This document shows, piece by piece, positions 11,398-22,714 of a DNA stretch of 64,000 nt (positions are counted from its first letter, which is position 1; each line of letters begins with the position of its first letter). Source of the stretch: Magnolia sinica (taxonomy: Eukaryota > Streptophyta > Magnoliopsida > Magnoliales > Magnoliaceae); NCBI RefSeq assembly GCF_029962835.1, contig NC_080584.1, positions 82,240,862 through 82,304,861 of the forward strand, read 5' to 3'. Both the position numbers and the translations under genes were made by a program. Under the pieces are notes generated by a model that was not told where the DNA came from, ran no database searches, and was given only the letters and a program-made list of their open reading frames with translations.

Positions 11398-11415
11398 TCC
11401 CCGGCAATGGCGCCA
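11398..11415 (-). other. Primer-binding site, tRNA-Asp-like
   Basis: The minus strand reads TGGCGCCATTGCCGGGGA six bases inside the 5' LTR. This matches the complement of the 3' end of plant tRNA-Asp as I remember it (TGGCGCCGTTGCCGGGGA), with one difference. The tRNA would prime minus-strand DNA synthesis. Confidence 0.8.
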
Positions 11416-11421
11416 AAAACT

Positions 11422-13339
11422 TGTTCAATCCCCAAGTATAGGGTTGTGATGTAGTAATAAACTCGGTAAGACCGAGGTCGAATCCACAGGGACTGAAACT
11501 TGTACGTGATCTGAAACTAATTAGAAATAGAACTAGCCTAAGATGTAATCTAAATCCAATGTAAGTTGATGAATAATGGTGAGAGATTAATCTAAACTTA
11601 AAGAATTCAGAGGAAGGAAACTAGGGATTCAGAGGATCCACTTGTAGGGATCAGGGAGTTCTTATGCCTACATCATGGAAATCAAGTTGAACTTACTTGA
11701 TCTAGTCTTCACAAGATGAAAAGTATATGAATTAGAATGGATTCCATCATCTAACCATGCCCAGGAGACAAAGCAAACAACAGGATTAAACAAATTACCA
11801 ACCAATCAATAGTGCATGAAAGTTAGAAAGGGTACCATCATCCAACCATGCCTAGGAGACGATGGTGAACAACAGGGCTTCCTGACATCATAAACATCAA
11901 AAGGGAAAAGAAATATTCAAAGCCATTGCAAACCCATTGTAATTTCAGTCACAACAGACCATTAAAGACTAAGAAAAAGCTTTCTTTAATAATCAACTAA
12001 AATCAAATTCAGTTCAGAAATTAAAAGCATGACATAGTATCTCCCATCTCGCTACAGGCTTCACCTCTTAGCCCCAGCTAAGAGGGTTAGCCGATCATGA
12101 TTAGGCTAAAATCCTTAGGAGTCATAAGGAAAGAAAAAATAACAGCAAAGAAAAATAATAAAAAGAAAATAAGGAAAAAATTCCTTTTACTCTTCCTGTC
12201 TTCTCGTTCCAACCAAGCCCCCAAGCCTCCTCCCAGCTCTCTCCTTCCTGTCTTCCTTATAACCGCATGGAGGGTCGGTCGGATGGTTCTCCCGCACAAG
12301 GAAACAGCCCGTGGACAGCTACAATCGGCTGGATTTTTGCACGAGCAGGCGGAGTCGGTGCGAACTATAACACTTTACGCTGTTGAAGTCGGTGGGCCCC
12401 TGATCAGCGCTAAATGAAAAATCCAGTCCGTCCACTGGATTGTGCACGAAAAACCAGTCAGACATGACCGTTTCTACTCTGGTTTGGTGCAACCAATCAG
12501 GATTTTAACTGTACCATTTATTCTTGCGTTTACATGAGATTTGCCTATGTGGGCATGCATTGAAGCAAAAGGAAATCTTGGCTGGGGTCATCCCCATCCC
12601 CTAGAGCCTGTGTACGGTCCAGATGGACCATACAATCAACGGTGGTGGGCCACGGAAGGCCGGACACGCGAACGCACGTCCCTGCGTAAATAGGGACTGC
12701 GTAATTCTTACGCTGTGATGATGGCGGGCCTCCATTCGCTGTCGATTTAGTAAAGCCACGCCCTCCAATGATTTCTTCTCGAAAAACCGGTCGGACGTGA
12801 TCAGTTTTTAGTCTATTTCAATGTGACCCACGTTATCTCTCAAGTCACCATCCGTTTTTTGTTTGGACGATCGAAACCCAATCTTCGATTATATTGTAAA
12901 ATTTCTGCATCTAGGCCTGAGTGGCATGGGCCATATGGGAGTTTAATGGGCTGATCTATCCATTGGCCCACTTTCTGAGATCTTCAATGGCTGAAATTTA
13001 ATATGTACGGTTAATTTATGATCCCCATCACATGTATGAAGTTTCGAGCTGAACAGATGGTGGAAACACTGTGATCTTGACATCTGGATACTTTTCAAGC
13101 CCATTTATGATGAGTGGCTGGAATTCTCCGATCTCTGGCGTGTAAAACCTCAATATTGTTCCCGTCCAATGCCTTGGTGATGTCTAAGCATTAAATCCCT
13201 GCTTTTAGTATCATTTCCCATTCAAGCTCATAAACATGCCCTGCAACACAAACACGATTTAAATCGGGCCGTTAAACAGTATCATGTTTGAAAATCCAGG
13301 TAATAATAGGGTCTGATATGCAATATTTGACCCTCAACA
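11422..13339 (-). repeat. 5' LTR of the Athila-type element
   Basis: The 1,918-bp copy begins TGTTCAATCCCC and ends CCCTCAACA on the plus strand, followed by ACCAT. Compared with the left copy it lacks about 219 bases after GGGCCATATG and has about 20 extra bases near 12,605-12,625. The open frames of 106 and 70 codons found at the same place in both LTRs are shadows of the LTR repeat. Confidence 0.92.
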
Positions 13340-13481
13340 ACCATGTGATACATCCATCCCCAGGTGATTGGTACGTCGGATTTGTAATTGATGGAACGAT
13401 GGGCCTTATGTTCTTCACAGCTGAAGAAAAAACGCTTTTGACAGCCTCAAAGACCTCTTCAACAAGCTTTCCAGCATCAAT
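13340..13481 (-). pseudogene. Exon-like remnant, right of the LTR element (5' part)
   Basis: The minus strand is open from an acceptor-like CAG (before 13,481) through AGKLVEEVFEAVKSVFSSAV and NIRPIVPSITNPTYQSPGDG up to the LTR element, and continues on the other side at 1,829. The other two minus-strand frames contain stops. The protein family is not recognised. The retrotransposon split it, so any gene here is broken. It may equally be a transposon-borne fragment, since a lone MAP-kinase exon lies 0.7 kb away on the same strand. Confidence 0.4.
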
Positions 13482-13489
13482 CTGACCAA

Positions 13490-14165
13490 AAGTAACAACA
13501 GTTAGTTATTGCAAACAATGTCCATGTGTTCTATTGTTTACGTGAATTTGCAACGTCATGTGTTCTATAGCATAAAACAATATTCATGAAGCATTTATAA
13601 AGTTATGGAAATTTATTTTCACAATATTGGCAAACTATTGTTACTAGTAATTGTTTAGCCAAATCAACTTTTAGCCAAAGTTAACTCCATAGCAGCTTCC
13701 ATAATCCATTATAGACCTCTAAATCACTAGCCACAATATCTATCTTATACCTAACCTCATGTGTCAAGAACAACACACAACGCCTTTGGTACAAGCAAGG
13801 TTCTCCAACAAAGCTGGCTTCTTAACACCTTACACAAAATTATCTCATATCTATAATGTTGCATTTAGTGCAAGAATAAAATTCATATACAAGCTTCTCA
13901 ACTTGATGCAAGTCAACTCACCTTTGTTTAATGCCAATAAGATGCATCTAACAAGGCCAAATATGCATGTTCATATTTTCACCACAGATAGGATCAAATC
14001 CAATATTTCCCCACCAAAAACCTGAAAATCAGAAACTTTTGTCATGATTATAGAGATTTATCATCATCATCTAAGCCTTGCTCAATTCTATTTATAAATT
14101 TTGCAAGTCTAATTATAATTATCATTGGCTCTTAATCTATTTATAATGAAAATCTTAAATATCAC
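13490..14165. other. Non-coding, no feature recognised
   Basis: A+T-rich sequence between the exon-like remnant and the MAP-kinase exon. The 88-codon plus-strand open frame at 13,759-14,025 has no recognisable domain. Confidence 0.5.
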
Positions 14166-14303
14166 CTGATAATGCTCTTTTGATAAAGCTTGATTGGAAC
14201 GAATAATTTGGTGAAGATCAATGTCCATGAGCTCATAAACAATGTACACATCATTAAATGTTTCCCTATAAGGAAGTGATATTATATCTTTGATAGCCAC
14301 AAC
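14166..14303 (-). pseudogene. Orphan MAP-kinase exon
   Basis: The minus strand holds a 138-base exon of exactly 46 codons, bordered by CAG before it and a GTGATA donor after it. The translation runs [20 protein letters not shown], then [20 protein letters not shown] and SKEHYQ. This is the kinase N-lobe/hinge exon of plant MAP kinases of the MPK3/4/6 kind, including the hinge ELMD. Residues conserved in the family differ: IIPPP is IISLP, the T of ELMDTDLH is I, and EHCQ is EHYQ. Neither the preceding exon (glycine loop) nor the following exon (HRDLKPSN) is visible, so this is a captured or relic exon. Confidence 0.75.
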
Positions 14304-14836
14304 CTGTATGACAGAGAAAAATTCAACCAATACAATCTGTTACAATTCAAAGGAGAAAAAAGATTTGTGGCTGCACCGATATTCCAGTACATTACGAACG
14401 GCTGCCTACGTACCCAAAAAGTTAGATTGGGATCAAGCCACTACGTAGTTCTTTTTAATTAACCAAGTTACTAAAGGTCATAAATTTCATATTTAACAAA
14501 GTATCATTGAACGTCATCTCAAATTGTTTCTGGGTGGTGCATTTAAAAAAATTCAAATACACAATCAATGTATATTCTTGTTACATCTCGTATTGCAACT
14601 AGTGACAATGTTTTGTCAATACTTTAGTTATATTTGAAATTGAAATCCTTTAGTGACTTGGTTAATAAAAAAACAAATAACAACAAGCCATAATTAATAA
14701 AATGGATGCTAAAGATTAAATAAATAAAAAAGGTAACTTGATCAAATAAAGATTTTAGTGAATAATCAAGTTTTCGTTATATAAATTACCAAAGCATGTC
14801 CTAGAGTTTAAAAAGTTAAACAAAACTACTGAATAT
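14304..14836. other. A+T-rich non-coding stretch
   Basis: No gene. Phrases resembling AACCAAGTTACTAAAG and AGTGACTTGGTTAAT recur in both orientations between 14,450 and 14,780. They could be subterminal repeats of the neighbouring CACTA element, but no terminal inverted repeat was confirmed. Confidence 0.35.
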
Positions 14837-16507
14837 TCAAATTCTCATCAGGAATTTGAGCCAAACAACAATTTCACCCAATTGAATATCTTCAAATGTC
14901 TTGCCATCATCAAACAACTCTGTTGTGCAAACGTTGATATGATTTATTACAACTCTGATGCATTCTGGAGGGATGCCTATATTATTTGACACCATCCTCC
15001 TACTAGCAACAATCCGACCATGGATATCTCTCAATTGGCAAATTTGTTCCATCGATAGAGTTGTTGCAGAGTCTTCTCGAATACTTGAGGGCTCACTAAA
15101 TCGATGGTGGGCGTATAAATAAAATAATGGTTTTATGTAAATAATAATGCTACTTTTATCTTTAACAATAATAATTATATCATTTGATCGTGGCAAATGC
15201 AATACCTGAGATGCAGCTGTATCAGGGGAGCGGTGAAGTAGTTGGCTTTGATGAGTAATTTGTTGCCTAAGTTCAGCAAATTGTTGTTCAACAATCATAC
15301 AAAATTCTTGCATTTGAGTCATTGATGCTTCAAATTTAGCCTCAATGGACATACGTGCATTCCTCTCCGATCGAGCTTCTATGATGTAGGGGGTGGCAAC
15401 CTTCATAATAGTCTTAGAAATACCAAAACCCATCCCCCTAACCCGGCCTCTGCTATCACGACCACAAACCTAAACAATAATTTTTAAAATTAGTGATGTG
15501 TGTATATTATTATTAAAAGAAACTAACGACAATGTATGTAAAGTGAGTAGAATTGATGGAAAACCTGTGAAACTGGGTCATGGTCTAAATCCTTGTGCTT
15601 ACTGGAAAGATCACTGCCAGCTATCGATAATAATCTTTCCTGTTGGAAGATAATTGTTATAATAAATCCTTTATTGTATTTAAATAAAAAATGATTAAAA
15701 ACTGAAAAATTATTCCCACCGCTGTTTCAATATGTGTTTGTGTTGCATAAGACCCATCAGGTCTGCTATGAGTGGCAACAAACAAGTCGGTCCTGGTGAT
15801 GATAGTATTTGAATTTTCTTTTCGCTATAATTATATAAGCAAATTAGTTAACAAGAATTTATATTTATCAATTAAATTGTTAAAAAATGTAATACAAATT
15901 ACCATTTTCTCTAATGTCCTAGTAGCACCTCGTCTTCCAGTCGTGTGAGGGCATTTCACCTTTACTCTGGAAGTCTTTCCCGTCTTGAGAAGATTGATTA
16001 ATAATTCTGTGGATTGTAGATTAATGAAAATGTCTTAATCCTCTTACTTTACACTAATGGGACAATTTCTTCTTCTTTTTATATCATTATCAAATTTATC
16101 ATATTCCTTTCGCAGATTGTATTTCCATACCTTTCAAGCTTTGCTTACTTTCGAAAATACATATTCTCTTAACTCATCATCGTTCTCGTACGTGGCCTAT
16201 TTCATTAAATTAATAATCAAACAATCTTATTGAGTAAGAATTAGAAATAAAATCAAGAATAAACATGCTCACCAAAACCATAAACCAAATATTATCTTTA
16301 ATTGCACCAGGCACTTTGCGCCAATCAGCATATGAAATTGGATAGTGTCCTGCCAAGTTTCCCTAAAAATGTATTGAAAGGCGCTGATGTTTCCCCGACT
16401 GGTTGTTTATATTCATTTAATTCAAGTCTCTTCCTTGTATTGCTTCCTTGGGCTGAAGCTGATGAACTACCAAAATACGACATAATTCTTACAATTTTAT
16501 AAAACAA
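14837..16507 (-). pseudogene. CACTA second gene (Transposase_24-like), several exons
   Basis: Read in several exons on the minus strand. A start segment (16,507-16,325, MSYFGSSSASAQGSNTRK) runs into ADWRKVPGAIKDNIW. Further on are a KCPHTTGRRGATRTLEKM piece (about 15,900-15,960), a segment with TDLFVATHSRPDGSYATQTH (about 15,720-15,840), DSRGRVRGMGFG and a coiled, glutamine-rich tail. This matches the second protein of plant CACTA elements, which binds element ends. Introns of ordinary size and GT/AG-like borders separate the pieces. The tail ends at 14,837. Confidence 0.65.
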
Positions 16508-16639
16508 AACAATATCTCACTATTATATAATTGGCATTCTATTAATATTTTGATAGCTAAAAAATTGTAACAATCATTATTAAATAGAATTCAACTCACT
16601 TTCAAACTGATTTGAATCTTATTAGTTTATTTTTCGTTT

Positions 16640-17270
16640 CCTATGGCGTGAGGTACTCGGCTCACTCTCTACCCATGATTTTTCCTATACATCTTCATTT
16701 TCTTCATTTAAATCATCGATTAATGAAAGTGTTGAAGAACCTACATTCATTCTAGCCTCAAATTCAAGTGGATCTTCAAATACATATGCATCTTTCATCA
16801 ATCTCTTAGGAGCATCCAGTACAACATGCCAGTCATCTCTAGTTGGATCCTTATAGTAGAAGACCTAAGATGCAAGAATAAACGGCTCATCATCTTCCTT
16901 TAAGTTCCGTCTAAACCTTCCTAGATTGACAAATATCAAATTTATTTCGGGATATATGAAATAACCATTCAATTTATCTTCAATATGCACTCAATCACAG
17001 TAGAAGAGTGTTACTCTGAAGTCGAAGTAGTTCAATTCAAGAATTTGTCTAATGATGCCATAATAAGTGACTTCTTCTTCTATAGGATTCCTATCCCTGG
17101 CACTTGCCCTGAAGCTAGTTAGCGCTTTCATTAAGACTCCACTATTCTGTATTGTTCTGTTCATTTTGAAATTCGCAGTGTTAAAAATATATCTATTTAC
17201 TAAGTAAGTATTATATGATATGCATTTGAAGTCAGGACCATTGGCAATTTTCTTAAATTGAGACATTTCT
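16640..17270 (-). pseudogene. DUF4216 segment of CACTA transposase gene
   Basis: The minus strand shows NRTIQNSGVLMKAL, then ASARDRNPIEEEVTYYGIIR and a run ending FDFRVTLFYCD, followed downstream by VFYYKDPTRDDWHVVLDAP. This is the DUF4216 signature found C-terminal to TNP2 transposases. An in-frame stop precedes VFYYKD. The function of the domain is unknown. Confidence 0.75.
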
Positions 17271-17856
17271 TGATTATTTAGTTGATGTCTTAATCAAGGA
17301 ATGTATTCCATTGGTTTTTCTACTGATAGATTACCCTTTCGATTTTGTCCCATACGTGTTTAGCCATGGATGTATGTTTGGTACTTCTTACAAATTTCAA
17401 ATCATAGCAATTAATTTTATGTATATAACAATGTTTATTACCATAAGCCATTTAAAAATATAAAAAAGAATAATATATTTCATTAACTTACTCCTCTCAT
17501 TGATGATTTTCAATGTGATGTTGCAAAATTCATCTGTGTGCTTGTTGGTATTGCACTGTAGTAAGATCATAAACTTTCCCTTTCTTATCATTTTGGGAAT
17601 CACCAGCATTTTTATCATCATCATTGAATATTTTTAGTCCTTGCTTATGACCTCCTATTGTATTATTAGGATAGTATTATATGCACTACATCATAGATTC
17701 CTCTATAATGTAGCGTTCCGCAATACAGCCCTCTAGGTAAGCTTGATTCATCACATACTTCTTTTATGTTTTCATCATCCTGTTAAATATTAAAATCAGG
17801 TATTGATAAAAAAATATAAGCTATTTTGAAAAAGTTAATAAATTAAACAGTTAAAG
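17271..17856 (-). pseudogene. Linker between DUF4218 and DUF4216, decayed
   Basis: Minus-strand pieces LEGCIAERYIIEES (about 17,700-17,740) and VYDLTTVQYQQAHR (about 17,530-17,590) match the usual linker of TNP2 proteins. Stops follow each. The rest is too eroded to read. Confidence 0.5.
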
Positions 17857-18216
17857 TTACCTCTCAAAAGGATACATCCATCGATATTTGACAGGTCCGC
17901 AAACTTGTGCCTCCTCCGCCAAGTGCACAACAAGGTGTGTCATAGAAACGAAAAACGATGGTGGAAAATACTTTTCAAAAACACATAATGTTTTCACTAT
18001 TTTATTTTTCATTTCTTGAAGCTCCATACGATGAATTTCTTTAGAACATATGACGTTAAAGAATCTTGACAATTGTATAATGGCGATGCGCAATGACTTT
18101 TCTTTCTTGAATGAATGCATCAATAATACGGGTAGTAACTGCTGCATTAGAATGTAATAATCATGTGACTTAAGGCCCTTGAGTTGATAGTCATCCATAC
18201 TGATATGATGTTTACA
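17857..18216 (-). pseudogene. DUF4218 domain of CACTA transposase
   Basis: A 113-codon minus-strand open segment with LKGLKSHDYYILMQQLLPVL, LSRFFNVICSKEI and FFVSMTHLVVHLAEEAQVCG, ending RWMYPFER. This is the DUF4218 domain that follows TNP2 in plant CACTA transposases. It is well preserved. It is separated from TNP2 by frame changes near 18,216. Confidence 0.85.
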
Positions 18217-19890
18217 TTATACCCTCTCGAAACTTTTAAATCACACAAGGTTCGATAAATGAGTCAGATCTGGATAATGTGAAAAGAGCTTTAGGCAATA
18301 ACAACTTACTATTTTTTCCTCTGGCCAATATTTTGATCTTATCTTCATAGCCATAAGATCCTGACAGGCTTATAAACCATCCTTAGACTTGTCCTTCATG
18401 TCCATGATTGTTGCAATGAGGTTCTTAGTAACATTTTTCTCAACATGCATCACATCCAAATTATGACAAATGGGCATATGCTCCCAATACGGCAATGTAA
18501 AGAAGATTGATCTCTTCGACCAAGCAGTAAGGTTAGACTCCTCATCCGTGGTCTTCTTCCTCTTATTTCCTATATGCTTTCCGAACTTGGTTTATATATT
18601 ATTCATTTTAACCAATACTTGTTCTCTAGACAAATGCTTTGGAGCCTGCCGATTTTCATCATTCCCATTGAATCGAGATCTTTGGATCCTAAAGATATGA
18701 GCTCTTGGGAGAAATCTTATGTGCCCCATATAAGCAAACTTCTTTCCATGTTTTAACCAAACAGAGTCAGTCTCCTCACTACAAACAGGACATGCATACT
18801 TTCTTCCTGTCCTACACCCAGAAAGATGTCCATAGGCTGGAAAATCATGTATTGCCTATAATAAAATCGCCTTCATTATAAACTTGTTCTTCCTGAACGA
18901 GTCATATGTTATAGACCCTTTCCACAATTCATTTAATTCTTCAATTAATGGTTGTAAATATTTGTCGATGTCATGCCCTATACCATTTTTCCAGGAATTA
19001 AAAGTGTTAACATAATAAATTTCTTCACCATGCATAAATGAGGTGGAAGATTGTACGGAACAATCATAACAGGCTAACAACTATATGAGATGCTTATATT
19101 CCCAAAGGGGTTGAATCCGTCTGTTGCAAGTCCCAACCGAACGTTACGTGGATCCGCAGCAAAATCACTAAATTTTGTATCTACAAACTTTCACATAGAA
19201 GAATCCACAGGATGACGCATGTACAAGTCATTTTAGCCCCCTTTAAATGCCACAACATATTCTCTGCAATCCATGATACGCTATAAAGTCTTTGTAACCT
19301 TGGTGTTAATGGGAAGTATCTTAGCAACTTCCATAGTACATGTGAGACTCTTAATCTTACAACACTATTCACTTTCCATCTGCTTTCTTTACATGTAAGA
19401 CAACTTTTCTTATTAGCATGCTCCTTCCAGTAGAGAATACAATCATTACGGCATGCATGTATCACCTCATAGTTCATATCCAACGAACTGATCAATCTCT
19501 TTGCATTATAGGTACTATCTGGCAAAGAGTTCTCGCTTGGCAAAATCTCTTGAGCAGTTGTAATAAACTCATAAAGTTATTATCTGACCACTGATATCTA
19601 GCCTTCATGCTCATCAACTCAATTGTCACTGACAACTTTGTATACGCTCGTTTACACGATGGATATAGGGGTTGTACCGCATCCTCCCTTAATTTATTGT
19701 ACTGAGTATCATCGTCTATGTCATCTTGAGGCTGACTACTATGTTTCTCATTGACCTCATTCATACATACATCTAAGTCATCGGGTTGAACACGACCAAA
19801 AGTATCATTAACCAAATCAATCATTCTAGGCAACAACTCTTCATTACAATTAGTGGCAGATGTACTAGGAGCCTTGGCATTGACACCCAT
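18217..19890 (-). pseudogene. TNP2 transposase core, multiply broken
   Basis: Pieces on the minus strand match TNP2. They include an acidic lead-in (19,890-19,600), SSLDMNYEVIHACRNDCILY and KKSCLTCKESRWK (19,540-19,370), DIDKYLQPLIEELNELWKG (19,080-18,860), and DLMAMKIRSKYWPEEK (about 18,300-18,380). The order along the strand is right for one gene. At least four stops or frame shifts separate the pieces. The catalytic residues cannot be judged with confidence in this state. Confidence 0.8.
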
Positions 19891-19969
19891 ATTAGAAAGT
19901 TATTCTCCATGAAAAAATCAAGTTGTGTATGTCTGATCTATACCATTCATAATCAATTGCTCAGAAACT

Positions 19970-20160
19970 GTACTTAGTATTTTCTTCCCACACACATTAC
20001 GACATCTAGCACAAGGACAACTATTCCAATCAACACCTCCCAAATTCCTTGTCACAAAAATAATAAACTATTCAATGCCTTTAATGTATTCATCACTCAA
20101 TATATCTTTTGTCATCCAATTCTTGCTTGGGGGCGTGCATGCAACATATAAAAAGTGAGA
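19970..20160 (-). pseudogene. Transposase-associated domain, N-terminus of TNP2 gene
   Basis: The minus strand reads KNWMTKDILSDEYIKGIE, a TAG stop, then FVTRNLGGVDWNSCPCARC. The WM...S.EY...V pattern and the CPC.RC zinc-like motif are those of the plant transposase-associated domain that begins TNP2 genes. The stop codon lies inside the domain. Confidence 0.75.
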
Positions 20161-21200
20161 TACAATAAAAAAGAGGCTTTTCATAAACTATCAAAACATG
20201 CCACACATGTGGTCACCAATCACAAAAAAAATAAAGATCTATATATATCCGCAAATATATGCACATGATCATCCATACCACATGAATTAATTAATTACAA
20301 TTTCCCAAGAAGAGTGCAAATCATTGAATCATTGAATTTAATCTAGTCATCAATTATTTATAAAGAATTACTTAACTAGAACTAACGCTTATCATTATTT
20401 CCATATTGTATTAAGAAATCAATAAGACAAATGAATGAATATAATTAAACAATGCCTACTATCATAATGTAAAAAAGGCTTAAAGGGTGATCCTCACCTT
20501 CCAAGAGTCAGTTCAGTCTCCCAATAATGCTAGAGTTGGTTGTATACACTTTAGGATCAAGGATCTTGTTGCAAAACTCGGCCTGACTCGACCTACAAGG
20601 GGGATTGTATGTTTGCCCAAAAGCCAAGTTACTATTTATTATTCACATTTGTGGTACTAACGCCATGCTCCCAAAGACAAGAAAAATTCTTGGAAGGAGG
20701 ATGCACTAGGCCTTCTATGGGAAATTTTCCTCCATTTCAGGTTCTTTTACTGGTAATGGTAATATTCCCATCAAGGATGTCTTGGTAGCATTATATCCAT
20801 GTTAAGGTGGTCCTAATTTACATCAGTGCTAACTAATTACCCTAATTAACCTATATAAGTAAAGAATATAGATCCTCAAACCTTAAGGACAAAACACCAA
20901 CCAGGAAACCTCCAATGATATCTGAAAACAAGGCTCATGCAATCTCAAGGACACTACACTGAGCTAACGATCAAAAAGATCTAGAATCCAAGAATAGACT
21001 ACTGTCTTGAGGCTTGAGCACATAGAAGCTCAGCAAGACTTCTTGAAATTTGCAAAATAGCTAGGCTAACGATAACAATATCATCATTTGTAGGAAGTAA
21101 TCGTATCAAGTCAAATCAAATAGCCTGTCTATCATCTAGATGATTGGACAATAAGGCTAGCAATGGAGATGAATCACTACTTCTAGCCATAGGTTTCTAA
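20161..21200. other. Non-coding, no feature recognised
   Basis: A+T-rich to mixed sequence. A phrase GCCAAGTTACTATT near 20,620 resembles phrases at the other side of the CACTA coding region, but no terminal repeat could be confirmed. No gene seen. Confidence 0.4.
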
Positions 21201-21890
21201 ATCAGATTAAGGGTCCCAATTTCATAAACTTCATATATACACCACGGTGGACCCTCCATGCAAAAAAAGGGTGGACATCCCTCCTGACATGTTCTCTATG
21301 GTGTGACCCACTTGATTCCCTGATCCGCCTGATTTTAAGATAGTGATGGTAACACGTGCTAAAGCATTTGATGGACGGGTTAGATCTTATGCATGCATCA
21401 TGTGGGCCCCACATCAATAGAATGATCAGTTGTTTCCACACACATCCATTCTCATATGGTTAGGTAAATCATCCTACTTCTATGATGTGTAACACCCAAT
21501 TCTCAAATGATTAATCCAAACCATGGACGTGGCCCATCCATGGTTTCGACTTATGGCCCATTTTGACAATTGGGTCTTGAACATGGCCCATCTGGACTGG
21601 GCTTTCCCAGCACTTGTCCAAGTTTCTTATAGACAAATGGACAATCACCGTCCACTACGCATTACGCAATTCAACGACCTGCAAGGAAAATTCATAGACA
21701 AAAGGAACTTTTCCATCTATTCAAATACCGAATACAAATGCCTTGATCAACCGTTGATCCCAGATGGCCCACCTCAAAGGCCCATATTCATCAGGGTATT
21801 CATCAGGGTAAGGAAAAGGCACTCACCTGGAGATGGTTTGGTTGAGTTGGATCTACCTCTTGATGGCTTGGATCTTGTGGTGAAGGGTCC

Positions 21891-21938
<48 letters not shown>

Positions 21939-22099
21939 CTTGTTTTGCTCTTGATCTCTCTCTCACACATAAACCGGTTTTAAGCAGAGTTAGAGAGGGA
22001 AAAAGGAAATTGAGAGGGAACGTGCATGAGTTTTCATTTTTGAGCGGCAGAAAACTTTGGCACCCGCGCCAGTCTCGGGCCACGAATGTGCATGAGTTT
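21200..22099. other. Foldback-repeat fragment and microsatellite, no gene
   Basis: The segment 21,230-21,440 is a half copy of the foldback family with GTGGGCCCCACATCA. A 143-codon plus-strand open frame (21,523-21,954) runs into the CT microsatellite and shows no domain, so I do not call it a gene. Confidence 0.45.
21893..21935. repeat. (CT)n microsatellite
   Basis: Uninterrupted CT dinucleotides over about 43 bases. Confidence 0.98.
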
Positions 22100-22650
22100 T
22101 GAGTGGCCATCGTGATGTGTGTTTCATATCTACACCGTCAATCCATTTTTTCGTATCGTTTTAGGGTATTAGCCTAAAAATGATGCGGATCCAAGGCTCA
22201 AGTCGACTACACAATCAGGATTAAGGTTCAAGTGGACTACACAATCGGGATTAAATTCTTACCATTGAAAACTTCTTGGGGCCCACGGAAGCTTTAGATG
22301 GAGATAGAGCTGGGTAGAAAGGGACCGATCAGGCGGATCCGACCCGATCAGACCCGATCCTACCCAAACAGATCCGAACTGAAGGCTAGGATCGGGTCGG
22401 ATCAAGTTGGCCCAGCAAGATCCGACCATTAATCGGATCGATTTCGGATCGATGGTTAACCCGGACCGACCCAATCTGGAATCTGATCCGATTGGATCCG
22501 ATTCGATTCGATCTGTACAATGTTTATTCACCATTGTTTCCTGTAATGTTGTCCACTTGAGATTGGCATATACCTCTATTTTTTTAATACCATAAAATGA
22601 TCTAGAAAAATATATCGACAGCATGGATGAAGTAAATACATCACGGTGGG
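22100..22650. mobile_element. Foldback repeat (family 1) with a GGATCGG-rich insertion
   Basis: Arms GATGTGTGTTTCATATCTAC (left) and a complementary right arm ending ATCACGGTGGGGCCCAC frame a diverged palindrome. The middle, about 22,320-22,530, is filled by GATCCGACCCGATC-like repeats in both orientations. The filler resembles the inner part of hAT-like MITEs, but no duplication was found. Confidence 0.5.
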
Positions 22651-22714
22651 GCCCACAGAGCACTGACTTATCATCTTTGACTGGTGGGATGGGGAGTAGC
22701 CAATACATCTTCTC

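Larger units (their letters stand above)
1830..13339 (-). mobile_element. Ty3/gypsy LTR retrotransposon, Athila-type, complete but decayed
   Basis: The element spans about 11.5 kb between two long LTRs and is flanked by ACCAT. On the minus strand it reads 5' LTR (11,422-13,339), primer-binding site, AG-rich leader, gag, protease, reverse transcriptase, RNase H, integrase, a long non-coding stretch, polypurine-like tract and 3' LTR (1,830-3,945). The domain order (RNase H before integrase) fixes it as Ty3/gypsy. FMDDFSVYG in the reverse transcriptase, the ALLDLGASVNL protease motif, the NTYNPGWKNHPNFSW gag tail and the tRNA-Asp-like primer site fit the Athila lineage. Stops and frameshifts split the polyprotein, so it is not autonomous now. 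Confidence 0.92.
14837..20160 (-). mobile_element. Decayed CACTA (En/Spm) transposon, TNP2 type
   Basis: On the minus strand, parts of both genes of a plant CACTA element lie in order: transposase-associated domain, TNP2 transposase, DUF4218, DUF4216, then the second gene with a Transposase_24-type (Ptta/En/Spm) domain. All are broken by stops or frame changes. I could not fix the termini: no matching CACTA/TAGTG pair with a 3-bp duplication was found around 14.3-14.5 and 20.2-20.7 kb, so the limits given are those of coding similarity. Confidence 0.85.

Noticed and set aside
14439..14452. CACTACGTAGTTC as the terminus of the 14.8-20.2 kb CACTA element
   Set aside because: No complementary TAGTG end with a 3-bp duplication was found near 20.2-20.7 kb, and the sequence after CACTACGTAG lacks the usual A-run. 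It may belong to an unrelated repeat.
21523..21954. 143-codon plus-strand open frame
   Set aside because: It runs into a CT microsatellite (a serine-leucine repeat in translation), has no domain and sits in repeat-rich sequence.
22259..22708. 149-codon minus-strand open frame
   Set aside because: It is produced by the GGATCGG words and the foldback arm; the composition is that of the repeat.
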